Part shown: positions 36,533 to 45,977 of the stretch, piece after piece
Position numbering within the stretch: the first letter of the stretch is position 1
How the letters are laid out: every line of letters begins with the position of its first letter
Source of the DNA: Peptoniphilus_B koenoeneniae
GTDB taxonomy: Bacteria; Bacillota; Clostridia; Tissierellales; Peptoniphilaceae
Length of the DNA: 64,000 bases
Reading direction: 5' to 3'
Assembly (NCBI RefSeq): GCF_030812875.1
Contig: NZ_JAUSTN010000001.1
Coordinates: 247,670-311,669 of the forward strand
Made by a program: the position numbers and the translations under genes
The notes under the pieces: model-generated
Databases searched by the model: none
What the model saw: the letters and a program-made list of their open reading frames with translations, nothing else
What the model was told of the DNA's origin: nothing

Positions 36533-36997
36533 TTAATATAATTTTGATCCTGCTGGAATATTATCATCCAACATTATTAAGTTAAGTTTTTCTTCTCCGT
36601 CGTACTCACAAATTGCAGATATAATCATACCTTCTGAGTCGATTCCCATCATCTTACGAGGAGGAAGATTACAAATCGCAAGTAGTGTCTTTCCAATTAA
36701 AGACTCTGCGCTGTAATATTCCTTAATACCAGATAATATAACTCTTTCTTTTTCAGAACCATCATCTAATGTAAATTTCAAAAGTTTTTTTGATTTTGGA
36801 ACTTCTTCGCAGTTTAAAACTTTTACAACTCTAAAATCAGATTTTGAGAAAGTTTCAAAGTCCACTAGGTCTTCAAATAGCGGTTCAACTTTTACTTTTG
36901 AAAAGTCTATTTTTTCTTTTGTAAGTTTGTCGTAAGTTTCGTAAATTTCTTTTGATGAATCCCTATTTTCTACCTTTTCTAAGCCTATTGGCTTCAT
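36533..36997 (-). pseudogene. metG': 3' fragment of metG (methionyl-tRNA synthetase tRNA-binding domain), copy 1
   Basis: 154 codons that match the C-terminal part of bacterial MetRS: a linker, then the OB-fold tRNA-binding domain (FSKSDFRVVKVLNCEEVPKSKKLLKF, ILSGIKEYYSAESLIGKTLLAICNLPPRKMMGIDSEGMI, GSKLY end). The catalytic domain is absent. No ribosome site precedes the ATG, which also sits inside the 19-bp repeat shared with 48185-48203. I read it as the displaced original end of metG left behind by an insertion. A free-standing tRNA-binding protein (Trbp111-like) is the alternative. Confidence 0.75.
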
Positions 36998-37005
36998 TGT
37001 TGGGA
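36987..37005. repeat. Putative attachment-site core, left copy (19-bp direct repeat)
   Basis: ATTGGCTTCATTGTTGGGA is identical to 48185-48203 and is the exact point where homology between the two metG fragments ends. This is what a site-specific recombination core looks like. Confidence 0.65.
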
Positions 37006-37130
37006 TAAGAAAATGGGAAAATTTCGCAAAACCCCTATGAGTCTTGTTTGCTATGTTTATTTTTAATGGTTTTTTAGTTATTTTAGTTTTGATCTTTTAT
37101 TAGCGTTTAAGTATTGATTTTTAAATGAAA

Positions 37131-37156
37131 AGAGAGACTCGAGTTAACAAGTCTCC
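37131..37156 (-). terminator. Terminator of the FTR1 iron operon
   Basis: On the minus strand GAGACT and AGTCTC pair around a 10-base loop, followed by TCTTTT, 25-50 bases after the last gene's stop. Confidence 0.6.
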
Positions 37157-37180
37157 CCAAAATTTGACAAAGAGCCTATT

Positions 37181-38383
37181 TTAATCATTATCTCTTTGCA
37201 TCAATAATAATTCTACTTTATTTATTTTATTAATAGCAATAATTGAAGATATTGGTCCTAACAAGGTTCCCAAAATTATTACTATTATTAACATTAAAAT
37301 CATAAGGAATATATTCGGTCTTAAAAAAGGCATTTTCAAAAGTGATGAAAATACATTATTGAAAGTTATACTTAAAACAAAGGAAAGCACAGAACCTATG
37401 ACTGCACCTGTACCATTAATTAGCATAGATTCAATAAGAACTACTTCACTGAGTTTTTTCTTTGTTGCTCCTAATATCCTTATGGTTGCAAATTCTCTTT
37501 TCCTTTCCTTAACTGATAAGGTATTTACAAGACTTAAAATAAAGAAAGCTAGTATCCAAATCAAAGCTATCAATATATACACATATACAAGCATGTTTTT
37601 TGCTGAATCTGAAACTTGTGTCATTATTTTTCTTGGCAATAAAGGATACACTTTTTCTTTTTTAAATTCTTCTTTAATAAGTTTTTGAATTGTTTTTGGA
37701 TCTTTGTTTTTTTCAACTTTTACTAAAATAGAAGATATATCATCTTTTTTTGCCACCGGATGATTAATTATCTTTTCATATTCCTTGGCTAATCTATGAG
37801 TTTCTTCTATTGTCATAAAAACTGAATTATCAAAACCCATGCCAGTTTTTGCAAGCCTACCTCTTATATCAAATTCTTGATTAAAAAATTTAACCTTATG
37901 ATTAATATTCCCCACAATGTTAGCACCTACAACAACTTGCCCAGCTTTAATTGGAGTTTTAATCTGTTTTTCAAGCCAAGGTTTAACGCTAAAGTCATCA
38001 GAAAAGTCAATTCCTATAACTTGAATGGGAAAAGAACAGCATCCAGCAGAAAGTGTAGCTAGATAAACTTGGCCACAAGCTTTTTCTATGCCCGGTATTT
38101 TTTTTACTCTACTTAATATGTCCTTGTCAAAAAAAAATGTATTAGGTTCTCCCCTTAATATTGCACCTGTAATTTTAGAATCATAACCTTCTGGAACTAC
38201 TATAATGTCTGCTCCCATCCTATCTGATAAAGATTTCATGCCATTTTTAAGAGAAAAAATTATAAATGATGACATGAATAAAATAAAAGTTAAAATCCCT
38301 ACAAGAAAAATCAAGGTAATTGATCTTGTCTTCTTATTTTCTATATTTTTTTTTGCTAAATTAATTGTGTATAAATCTTTCAT
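37181..38383 (-). CDS. FtsX/MacB-type ABC permease of the FTR1 iron system (last gene)
   Basis: 400 residues: an N-terminal membrane helix (~20-45), an extracytoplasmic domain with GCCSFPIQVIGID, and three C-terminal helices with the FtsX-type core (KERKREFATIRILGATKKKL). Its ATG overlaps the stop of the FMN-binding lipoprotein gene (TAATG). Together with the ATPase at 38805 it would form a MacB-like mechanical transporter or redox-coupled module of the P19/FTR1 iron system. Confidence 0.82.
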   Translation of the reverse strand: MKDLYTINLAKKNIENKKTRSITLIFLVGILTFILFMSSFIIFSLKNGMKSLSDRMGADIIVVPEGYDSKITGAILRGEPNTFFFDKDILSRVKKIPGIEKACGQVYLATLSAGCCSFPIQVIGIDFSDDFSVKPWLEKQIKTPIKAGQVVVGANIVGNINHKVKFFNQEFDIRGRLAKTGMGFDNSVFMTIEETHRLAKEYEKIINHPVAKKDDISSILVKVEKNKDPKTIQKLIKEEFKKEKVYPLLPRKIMTQVSDSAKNMLVYVYILIALIWILAFFILSLVNTLSVKERKREFATIRILGATKKKLSEVVLIESMLINGTGAVIGSVLSFVLSITFNNVFSSLLKMPFLRPNIFLMILMLIIVIILGTLLGPISSIIAINKINKVELLLMQRDND

Positions 38384-38808
38384 TATTTTGCACCATCAAG
38401 AGCATTATTGCAAGCTTCTATAAATTGCTTGTAGGTTTCTGTTGCTCCCGAAATAACGTCCACTCCTTCAGGATTTCCTTTTTCCACTAATCTATCTGGG
38501 TATGACTTTGCAAGATTTATAGCTTGTTGGGCTATCTTATATAGTCCTTCATTTTGGCTTTGACCATAAGATTCATCCTTTTCTTTTCCATCTCCATCAA
38601 TGTTTTGCATTGTGCAAGATTCAATCTTATTGTCTTTAACGGTTATATCCACCTTTACAAGTCCGCCTCTTTCATCTTTGGCAGATTCTCCTTGATATGT
38701 GCCGTCTTTATAGCTTACGCTTGGAGCTTCTTCTTTTTTATCTCCTCCACAAGCAACTAGGACAAGCCCCAAAGAAAAAATTATTAATACATTTAAAAAT
38801 TTTCTCAT
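38383..38808 (-). CDS. FMN-binding-domain lipoprotein
   Basis: 141 residues. Lipoprotein signal with Cys in LGLVLVACGG (~20), then an FMN-binding domain ending in VDVISGATETYKQF. The Thr of SGAT is the covalent flavin site filled by ApbE-type transferases in this family. Extracytoplasmic and redox-active; in Campylobacter the comparable operon carries thioredoxin-like proteins instead, so this may supply electrons for iron reduction. It overlaps both neighbours. Confidence 0.85.
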   Translation of the reverse strand: MRKFLNVLIIFSLGLVLVACGGDKKEEAPSVSYKDGTYQGESAKDERGGLVKVDITVKDNKIESCTMQNIDGDGKEKDESYGQSQNEGLYKIAQQAINLAKSYPDRLVEKGNPEGVDVISGATETYKQFIEACNNALDGAK

Positions 38809-39524
38809 ATAAACTCCTTAAGTTTTTCATCTTTTTTTACAGAATCAAGAACTGGTCTTTTTCTTTTCATTTTTTCTTCTTTTGAAATTTTACCATGTTC
38901 AAGAGTTATCATTCTTTCAGATTCTTCACCGACTTCAGGGTCGTGAGTTACAACAATAATTGTTGATCCTGCATTGTGAAGTTTTTCAAATATGTCAAGA
39001 ACTATATATTCATTCTTTTCATCCAAATTTCCTGTGGGTTCATCGGCTAAAAGTATTGTAGGATGATTAATAAGAGCTCTAGCAATGCATACTCTTTGTT
39101 GTTCCCCACCTGATAATTGGTTGGGTAAGTGCTTGGCTCTATCAGCAAGACCTACTGCAGCCAAAGCTTCCATTGCTTCTTGTGCATCTGGCATAGAATG
39201 ATAATATTGTGACATCATTACATTTTCCAAAGCACTTAAATAATTAACTAAATGAAATTGTTGGAAAATAAGTCCTATCTTATCCCTTCTAATAACTGTT
39301 AGTTCCTTAGGTGATTTTTTTGCTATATCTTCACCATCCAAAATAACTTCGCCAAATGAAGGTTTATCCATGGCACCGATAATATTCATCATTGTTGTTT
39401 TACCAGAACCTGATGGACCCATTATAGAAATCCATTCACCCTTTTCTACACTTAAATTAATTTTGTCAAGGGCTTTAAGTTCACCATAAATTTTTGAAAC
39501 ATCTACGAGTTTTAATATATCCAT
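38805..39524 (-). CDS. ABC ATPase (LolD/MacB class) of the iron operon
   Basis: 239 residues with Walker A IMGPSGSGKTT (~34-44), signature LSGGEQQR, Walker B ILLADEPTGNLD and H-loop VVTHDPEV. It pairs with the FtsX-type permeases around it. Its C-terminal ~25 residues are basic and extend beyond the standard domain. Confidence 0.87.
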   Translation of the reverse strand: MDILKLVDVSKIYGELKALDKINLSVEKGEWISIMGPSGSGKTTMMNIIGAMDKPSFGEVILDGEDIAKKSPKELTVIRRDKIGLIFQQFHLVNYLSALENVMMSQYYHSMPDAQEAMEALAAVGLADRAKHLPNQLSGGEQQRVCIARALINHPTILLADEPTGNLDEKNEYIVLDIFEKLHNAGSTIIVVTHDPEVGEESERMITLEHGKISKEEKMKRKRPVLDSVKKDEKLKEFI

Positions 39525-39535
39525 AAAATTCCTTT

Positions 39536-40684
39536 CTATTCTCCACGAAGCACTAAAGCTGGATCAATATCAACAGTTTTAGATACTGGTATTAAAGATG
39601 CAACTATAGTTATTACTATACAAACAATAATTGTCATAGGTACTAAAAGAGGCAAGAAACTTACCTTTCTAGCAAAAACCGAAATACTTACTCTATTGGC
39701 AAATATATATCCTAATGCAACACCTAAAAGTCCACCAAAAACTCCCAAATATGCTCCTTCACCTAAAAAGTCAACGATTACTGAGGCATTTGTGGCGCCC
39801 AAAGCTTTCTTAAGACCTATTTCTTTACGCCTTTCAGTTACAACTGCCATCATTGTTGTGGATACACATATCATCATTATGAATAATACTATTATCGTTA
39901 CAATGAAGACAAGAGCTTGTAATTTATTCAAAACTATATCTTGTGAGGCGGTAACTCTTTTTACCATTTGTGGAGTTAGAGATCCATCCTTTTGTGAAAT
40001 ATTTGATACTATTTTTGAAAGTTCATTTTGTTCAGCTTCTATTGAATATTCTACGATATCAAAATTTTTGTCTTTAACAAGCTGTGAAATATCATCAATA
40101 CTCATAAAAATAAGTTCTTCTTCTTTACCACCTGTTGTTACAACTCCTGAAACAACAAAATTAGTATCTATAGAACCTTCTCCATTAACTTTGGGAGTAT
40201 TTATAATAATTTTATCTCCCTCTTTTAATTCCAAAGCCTTTGAAACTTCATTACCTATTAAAACTTCTCTCGATTTTTCAGGCCATGAACCGTCAATAAG
40301 CCAGTATGGAGAATTTTCTTTCGCTCCCTTTAAATCTGTACCTGCAAGCATATAAGGTTGTTCATTAATTTTTGCATTTGTATAAATATAGGGTGCCTGA
40401 CCGACAAGCTTTCCTGAAGGAATTAACGATTTAACTTCATCTAACTGTTCATTGGTAATTTTTTTATCAGGGTTAGTGGGAATTACCAACATATTTGCAC
40501 CATAAGACCTAAACTCCTTACCCATTTGCCTAGGAATATCATAGTAAATAGTAACAAGTCCTGAAATAATTGTTGCTCCCATAGCTATAGCAAGTAGTGC
40601 TGTTAACATTCTTGCACGTCTCCTTGCCAAGGAAGTCATTATCATTTTTAAGTAAAATTTATTTTTACTTTGTTTATCTGCCAT
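39536..40684 (-). CDS. FtsX/MacB-type ABC permease of the FTR1 iron system (middle)
   Basis: 382 residues with one N-terminal helix (~22-47), a ~210-residue extracytoplasmic domain and three C-terminal helices including TERRKEIGLKKALGATNASV. It overlaps the next permease gene by 11 bases. The family couples ATP hydrolysis to extracytoplasmic movements rather than to a classical channel. Confidence 0.84.
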   Translation of the reverse strand: MADKQSKNKFYLKMIMTSLARRRARMLTALLAIAMGATIISGLVTIYYDIPRQMGKEFRSYGANMLVIPTNPDKKITNEQLDEVKSLIPSGKLVGQAPYIYTNAKINEQPYMLAGTDLKGAKENSPYWLIDGSWPEKSREVLIGNEVSKALELKEGDKIIINTPKVNGEGSIDTNFVVSGVVTTGGKEEELIFMSIDDISQLVKDKNFDIVEYSIEAEQNELSKIVSNISQKDGSLTPQMVKRVTASQDIVLNKLQALVFIVTIIVLFIMMICVSTTMMAVVTERRKEIGLKKALGATNASVIVDFLGEGAYLGVFGGLLGVALGYIFANRVSISVFARKVSFLPLLVPMTIIVCIVITIVASLIPVSKTVDIDPALVLRGE

Positions 40685-41957
40685 GTAGTACCTCCGTTGG
40701 ATTTAAATTCAAAAGGTATCTTATAGCTGGTATTGACCCCAATATTGTAACAAGAATAATAAGTATTGCTACAATAGGAACTACCATAGCTGTTGGAGCT
40801 ATTGCTGAGCCAAAAACTGTTAGACCAATAATCTGAGTAAGTAGCAGACCAACACCGTAACCTATAACTGTTCCAAATATCGCTGTCAAAATTATTTCCA
40901 CAAGAATTATGCAAATTATCCTTCCATTTGACGCCCCTATAGCTTTTTGAAGTCCAATTTCATTAGATCTTTCCATTACAGATGCTGTAATAAGATTAGA
41001 AATACCAAAGCCCGAACCAATCAAAGTTAATACTGTAATTAAAACCATAAGAAGAGTAGTCTTATTTAAAATATCTCCTTCACTTTCTGCAACTTGGCGA
41101 ATTGGCTTAGCTACAGAATCAGTCATTACTTCTGTTATTTGATAACAAATAGCAGAAACATAAGCTGTACAATACCATACTTCCCATTCCTTAATAGTTA
41201 AAGATAGTGGGTTTTTGGCAGCCTTTCTTGCTAAGTCATTGTCTGGTGTAGTAAGAGCTGATACTTCAACTTTATTTACAACTCCAGTAACTCCAGCAAA
41301 TTCTTGTGCTGTTTTTAAAGTAGAATATATAAATGCATCTTCATCAGAACCTGATGAGAAAATACCCTTAACTTTTAATTTTTTGTCTAAATTATTGCTT
41401 TTTAGTTGGATTTCATCACCAACTTTAAATCCATTTCTGTCTGCAAAAATCTTTCCAAGCATAACTGAATCGCTATCATTTTCTGATAACCACTCGCCTT
41501 GAACTTCCCACCAGTTTTTAAGTCTAATCATACCAGTATCAACTGATTCTCCAGTAGGCAAATCCATATGATTATTAAACCATGTTCCTACCATCTTAGT
41601 ATGTTTAGAATCATTATTACAAGAAACCCAAGTGTTAAGATATGGCGTATAGTCTACAATATTGTAAGCCCAAAAAATAGTTTTAATGTTTGGAAGTTCT
41701 GATTCCTTTAAATATTTTTGAACCTGCCCCTCTTTTTCTTGCATGCCATACAAATCATCAAGAAGGGAAGCTTCCTTAGGCAATACATTAATATTTGCTC
41801 CATAGGTCTTTAATTCTTGATTAACTTTATCTCCAACGCCGAGCATGGTATTTAACATTGAAGTGGCAAGAGAAGCTCCAAGGGCAACTGTAAATGCAAT
41901 AAGAGCCATCTTTCCCTTTTGTCTAAAAAGCGCTCCTTTAACTATTCTCCAAAACAT
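40674..41957 (-). CDS. FtsX/MacB-type ABC permease of the FTR1 iron system (first)
   Basis: 427 residues, same architecture as the neighbouring permease, with MERSNEIGLQKAIGASNGRI in the C-terminal membrane core. A GGAGGGCTT ribosome site precedes the ATG. The pair corresponds to the two permeases that follow DUF2318 in the Campylobacter P19/FTR1 locus. Confidence 0.84.
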   Translation of the reverse strand: MFWRIVKGALFRQKGKMALIAFTVALGASLATSMLNTMLGVGDKVNQELKTYGANINVLPKEASLLDDLYGMQEKEGQVQKYLKESELPNIKTIFWAYNIVDYTPYLNTWVSCNNDSKHTKMVGTWFNNHMDLPTGESVDTGMIRLKNWWEVQGEWLSENDSDSVMLGKIFADRNGFKVGDEIQLKSNNLDKKLKVKGIFSSGSDEDAFIYSTLKTAQEFAGVTGVVNKVEVSALTTPDNDLARKAAKNPLSLTIKEWEVWYCTAYVSAICYQITEVMTDSVAKPIRQVAESEGDILNKTTLLMVLITVLTLIGSGFGISNLITASVMERSNEIGLQKAIGASNGRIICIILVEIILTAIFGTVIGYGVGLLLTQIIGLTVFGSAIAPTAMVVPIVAILIILVTILGSIPAIRYLLNLNPTEVLHGR

Positions 41958-41965
41958 AAGCCCTC

Positions 41966-43189
41966 CTACTTAAATACATAAGACAATGCGTCAAGATCTT
42001 TTGGCGCAATCTTTATCTTTTTATCATGGACAATGTATGGGAAAGGTATCGGGTTACATCCACCCTTAAAACCTATTGTACCCCTATTCATTACAACGTC
42101 GCACAACTTACAAATAACATCATCGCCTCTTTCAAAATATCCAGATGGACCACATATCTCGCAGGCATCAAGTACAACTCCATAGGAACCTTCTGATTTT
42201 TTAATGCAGAAAAATCTCATTTTTGCACCATCCTTTGCCTTATACAAATATCTGTGCAAATGCATATCCTCTAAGCTACTTAAAGGAATAACAATCATTC
42301 CATTTTCAGTTTGATAATCTTCAGGTGGTGAAAGGGCCTGTTCCTTATTAGCATATGCCTTTCCAGCCGTTAATGAAAAAGTATTAATAAACAGAACGAC
42401 AAGGAAAAAAATTGCCCAATGTCTTTTATTCTTCATTCTATACTTTATTTTTCTTAACTGAGCCCTATTGCTATAATCTTCATTAACTTTAATATTTTGC
42501 TTATATAAAATTACTGGAATAGCTATCATAATTAACATTGTTGCAAATAAAAACACATTTTCGTGATTAGCTATAAATGCAATAACTCTAAAAAAGTTAA
42601 CATTTCTAGGAATAATCTCTTTAGAATAAAATCTTTGAATTATGACGTTAAATTGGCTTATACCTGAACATATCAAGCTCAAAAAAACAATAATCTTTAA
42701 GTTTTTACCTTCAAGTTTAACTGAAGACTTATATATGGCAAGTCCTGATAAAATCATCATGATTATCCCAAAAACAAAGCCTAAAATCCTAAAAAGTACA
42801 ATAGTTGAAACAGCACTTTCGCCATAATATACAAATTTGTTTGATTGGTTAAATACATACGGTAAATAATAAAAACAAATTCCTACAAGATAAACAACAA
42901 CCGATGATGAAATGAAATTATCATAAATTTTAGCATTTATCTTATCTTCAAATATCATAAAAATTAATATTAAAAATACTGAGATAACTATGGGTACCAT
43001 AGACCAGAAATTCAATTCTGTTCTATTAATAAAATTAGGTATATTTCTTATAATTATTGAAACAATTGCTGCAATTACCCCTAAAACTAAAGAAATTATA
43101 ATAACATACTTTTTATATTTGCTCTCTTTAGTTGTATAATAGGCAAGTATTAAAGAAATCATTAGAGAAAAGGCTATTCCCGCCTCCAT
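41966..43189 (-). CDS. DUF2318 (FtrD-like) Fe-S-containing membrane protein
   Basis: 407 residues. About seven membrane helices are followed by an extracytoplasmic domain whose cysteines (CEICGPSGYFERGDDVICKLC, MNRGTIGFKGGCNPIPF) are the DUF2318 signature. The family accompanies FTR1 and P19 and is thought to take part in electron transfer during iron uptake. It sits between P19 and the permease genes, as in related operons. Confidence 0.85.
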   Translation of the reverse strand: MEAGIAFSLMISLILAYYTTKESKYKKYVIIISLVLGVIAAIVSIIIRNIPNFINRTELNFWSMVPIVISVFLILIFMIFEDKINAKIYDNFISSSVVVYLVGICFYYLPYVFNQSNKFVYYGESAVSTIVLFRILGFVFGIIMMILSGLAIYKSSVKLEGKNLKIIVFLSLICSGISQFNVIIQRFYSKEIIPRNVNFFRVIAFIANHENVFLFATMLIMIAIPVILYKQNIKVNEDYSNRAQLRKIKYRMKNKRHWAIFFLVVLFINTFSLTAGKAYANKEQALSPPEDYQTENGMIVIPLSSLEDMHLHRYLYKAKDGAKMRFFCIKKSEGSYGVVLDACEICGPSGYFERGDDVICKLCDVVMNRGTIGFKGGCNPIPFPYIVHDKKIKIAPKDLDALSYVFK

Positions 43190-43237
43190 AACTTTAATAA
43201 AAATTTTTAAAATAATTTCACCCCCATAAATGCATAT

Positions 43238-43259
43238 AAGGGGAACGTGAATTCCCCTT
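43238..43259 (-). other. Intergenic hairpin between P19 and DUF2318 genes
   Basis: AAGGGGAA and TTCCCCTT arms form a perfect stem around a six-base loop, without a T tract. It may stabilise the upstream P19 message or weakly attenuate the downstream genes. Confidence 0.55.
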
Positions 43260-43284
43260 CAAAATATTAAAAATTTTCAAAACT

Positions 43285-43950
43285 TTACCATTGTGGTCCG
43301 TTCCATTCGAAGTCAGTCCATTCTGCAACAAGTGGTTCTGTCCAGAATCTACCTGTTACACCAGTTTCTTTATCTACGTGTAGTAAGTAGTCATTGCCTG
43401 GTGCAGCTACTTCGAATTTTACATTATAAACGCCAACACCTTCGTCAAATTTAATATTTGCACCATAGTGCGGACCATCAGATGCGTTCATTGGCATGAA
43501 AGCTACTTCTTGAACATGGTCTGAACCTTTCTTTTGTAAATAAGCTTTTACTTTTAACCATGGAACAAAATCACCAACACCATAACCTAATGTTGAACCT
43601 TCTTGTGATGCTGTAATGTCAGCTTCAATATGGCAGTCAGCATCTTCTTTAGGAATTGAGTTTCCTGCTGGTTCCATATCAACTGGTTGGAAATATACAC
43701 CAGAGATTACTAAAGGTCCTTTAGTTTGGTCATCGCCAATTGGAAATTCTTCAAATCCTGCATCTTCTCCTGGAGCTGCAGCTTTTGCATCTCCTGCTTC
43801 TTTCTTGTTTCCTTCAGCTGGTGCTTTTTCTTCTGTAGAAGTTTTAGCTGTATTATTAGCTTTTGTATCTTCTTTTTTACCACAAGCTGTAAACATTAAT
43901 GCACACACAAGTGTCATAACAACAAGAAATAAACTTTTCTTTTTTAACAT
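43285..43950 (-). CDS. P19-type iron-transport lipoprotein
   Basis: 221 residues. Lipoprotein signal (LVCALMFTACG), Lys/Glu/Ala-rich linker, then the P19/FtrA-like domain: GVYFQPVDMEPAG, DCHIEADI, MPMNASDGPHYGANI. The Met and His residues in these motifs are those that bind copper and iron in P19 proteins. It should deliver iron to FTR1, encoded directly upstream in the operon. A GGAGGG site precedes the ATG. Confidence 0.9.
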   Translation of the reverse strand: MLKKKSLFLVVMTLVCALMFTACGKKEDTKANNTAKTSTEEKAPAEGNKKEAGDAKAAAPGEDAGFEEFPIGDDQTKGPLVISGVYFQPVDMEPAGNSIPKEDADCHIEADITASQEGSTLGYGVGDFVPWLKVKAYLQKKGSDHVQEVAFMPMNASDGPHYGANIKFDEGVGVYNVKFEVAAPGNDYLLHVDKETGVTGRFWTEPLVAEWTDFEWNGPQW

Positions 43951-43959
43951 GATACCCTC

Positions 43960-45297
43960 CTATTTTTTTTCTTGGCTGGCTTCAAGCTCAGCTCTAATTT
44001 TTTTGTTTCTATTATTTTGATAGATAACAGAAACAATGGTTACTACTAATAGAATAATTTGTGGAATAAGATTTTCATACCTATCGTATATTCCTATAAC
44101 TTCAGCAGACCATCCATTCATCCAAGGAACTATAGTTCTGCCAATTACATCTGCTTCTTGTAATTCTCCTATGCCCTTTCCTAAGAAAGACAAGCAAAGT
44201 ATAAACATTAGCCAAGAAGTAAATGTAAAGAATGGTTTTAATGGTAGCCTTACAGAAACTTTAGCAATTAAATAATATACAATTGCAAGTATTATGGCGG
44301 CAACTAAAAGTCCAATCCACATATGCATCGGATTATCAGAAATGCCTGTTCTCATACCTTGGAAAAACAAAATAAGTTCTGCACCCTCTCTCGCTACTGC
44401 TAAGAATGAAGTGAAAGATAAGGCAAAATAATTACCCTTGGAAACAGATTGTTCAACTTTGTTTTTAATGTATCTATTCCAAACTTCAACTTCAGATTTA
44501 GAAAGCATCCAATTGGATACATAAAATAGTACGATGACAGCAAGAAACATCGCAATTCCTTCGAATATTTCTTGTCCCATTCCAGACTCAACTTCTCCCA
44601 CTGTATTGGCGATGATATTAAATACTCCAGCTAGGACTACTGAAAAAACAATGCCTAGCAAGGCTCCAATATATACACCTTTTAAATAAATTCTATTATT
44701 AGTCTTTGATAAATATGCAGCAATGGCAGCTACAACTAAAATGGCTTCAAGTCCTTCACGAAGTGTAAGACCAAGAACTGCAAAAAATGTGCCAAATCTT
44801 TTTAGCAGCTCTCCCAACAATTGACCTGTTGAAAGGCTGTTTACATCTTCTTGACTTTGACCACTGGACTTAGAATCTCCAGAGGTTCCATCAAGAGTAT
44901 GAGCATCTTCATGAAGATAAGTTATAAGTGCATCAATTTCATCTTTAACTTCTTTTGGGTCTGCATCTTCTTTGATAGATTTTTTTGCTCTGTAAAATTG
45001 ATGTTCAACCATTGAACCCCTTTGGCCTGAAATTGCAGACATAGTTGTTTTTTCAAATCCAATTTTTTCATAGAATTTAAAGTAAGCAACATTAATTGCA
45101 TCTGTGGCTGCTTTTTTAGCATCCTTATCTCCAGGCTTGTAAACTTCCACAGCTTTTTGTAAATGTTCTGACATAGCATCAGCGACTTCAACCCAGTTAC
45201 TATAATTTGTTTCTGCTGCAAAAGCAGGCATGAAAGCGAGACTAATCATGATTACTATCAGTGCGAAAATGCTAGTCCTTTTCTTTAATAAATTCAT
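43960..45297 (-). CDS. FTR1-family iron permease with extracytoplasmic N-terminal domain
   Basis: About 445 residues: signal peptide (to AFAAET), a ~150-residue helical extracytoplasmic domain, then seven membrane helices with the two iron-binding RExxE motifs (LREGLEAILVV and AREGAELILFF). FTR1 proteins carry ferric iron after oxidation or redox exchange. I start at 45297 with GAGGGATAGAG upstream; a further upstream ATG would overlap the ABC gene's coding end. Confidence 0.92.
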   Translation of the reverse strand: MNLLKKRTSIFALIVIMISLAFMPAFAAETNYSNWVEVADAMSEHLQKAVEVYKPGDKDAKKAATDAINVAYFKFYEKIGFEKTTMSAISGQRGSMVEHQFYRAKKSIKEDADPKEVKDEIDALITYLHEDAHTLDGTSGDSKSSGQSQEDVNSLSTGQLLGELLKRFGTFFAVLGLTLREGLEAILVVAAIAAYLSKTNNRIYLKGVYIGALLGIVFSVVLAGVFNIIANTVGEVESGMGQEIFEGIAMFLAVIVLFYVSNWMLSKSEVEVWNRYIKNKVEQSVSKGNYFALSFTSFLAVAREGAELILFFQGMRTGISDNPMHMWIGLLVAAIILAIVYYLIAKVSVRLPLKPFFTFTSWLMFILCLSFLGKGIGELQEADVIGRTIVPWMNGWSAEVIGIYDRYENLIPQIILLVVTIVSVIYQNNRNKKIRAELEASQEKK

Positions 45298-45299
45298 CT

Positions 45300-45977
45300 C
45301 TATCCCTCTTTTTTTATTAAACTTCCATCTTCCATTTGGCAAAGTGTATTGCCATATTTTAAAATATCAAGCTCATGAGTAACTATAATAAGTGCAGTAC
45401 CTTTAGAATTTATTTTTTTTAATAAATCCATTATCTCCATAGTAGTGTTTTTATCCAAATCACTTGTAGGCTCATCCAAAATCAAAAGTTCCGGCGAATT
45501 AATCATTGATCTGGCTATCAGCACTCTTTTTAGCTCTCCTCCAGATAAATTTTTAGGAAAATCATCTTTCAAATGCAAAATTCCCATCTCATCAAGAAGC
45601 ATAGCGGCCTTTTCATAAGCAGAGTCATCTCTTTTAAATAGATAATAAGGAAGAGACACATTCTCTAAAACATTTAAATTCGGAAGTGTTCCTAGACTTT
45701 GTGGCACAAAACCTATGATTTCATTCCTATATTTGCTAATTTCTCTATCAGAAAAATCACTCATATCTTTGCCCTTAGCAAAAATTTTACCTTCAGTCGG
45801 CTTTAATAAACCAGACAAAAGATTTAAAAAAGTTGACTTCCCTGAACCACTTCTGCCAATTATATTGACAAAATCTCCCTCCTCCAAGGTAAAGTTTACA
45901 TTTTTAACTGCAAAAAGTGTATTATAACCTCTTTTGAAACTCTTACTTAAATTTTCAGTTTCAATTATTGATTCCAT
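45300..45977 (-). CDS. ABC ATPase (LolD/MacB class), second in iron operon
   Basis: About 225 residues: Walker A IIGRSGSGKST, signature NLSGGELKR, Walker B LLILDEPTSDLD, H-loop VTHELD. Start at 45977 (MESIIETEN), where ATG overlaps the preceding stop (TAATG), implying translational coupling. It probably energises one or more of the FtsX-type permeases. Confidence 0.86.
   Translation of the reverse strand: MESIIETENLSKSFKRGYNTLFAVKNVNFTLEEGDFVNIIGRSGSGKSTFLNLLSGLLKPTEGKIFAKGKDMSDFSDREISKYRNEIIGFVPQSLGTLPNLNVLENVSLPYYLFKRDDSAYEKAAMLLDEMGILHLKDDFPKNLSGGELKRVLIARSMINSPELLILDEPTSDLDKNTTMEIMDLLKKINSKGTALIIVTHELDILKYGNTLCQMEDGSLIKKEG

Noticed and set aside
36980..37010. tRNA gene as the integration target
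   Set aside because: No cloverleaf sequence at either end; the duplicated sequence is clearly metG.
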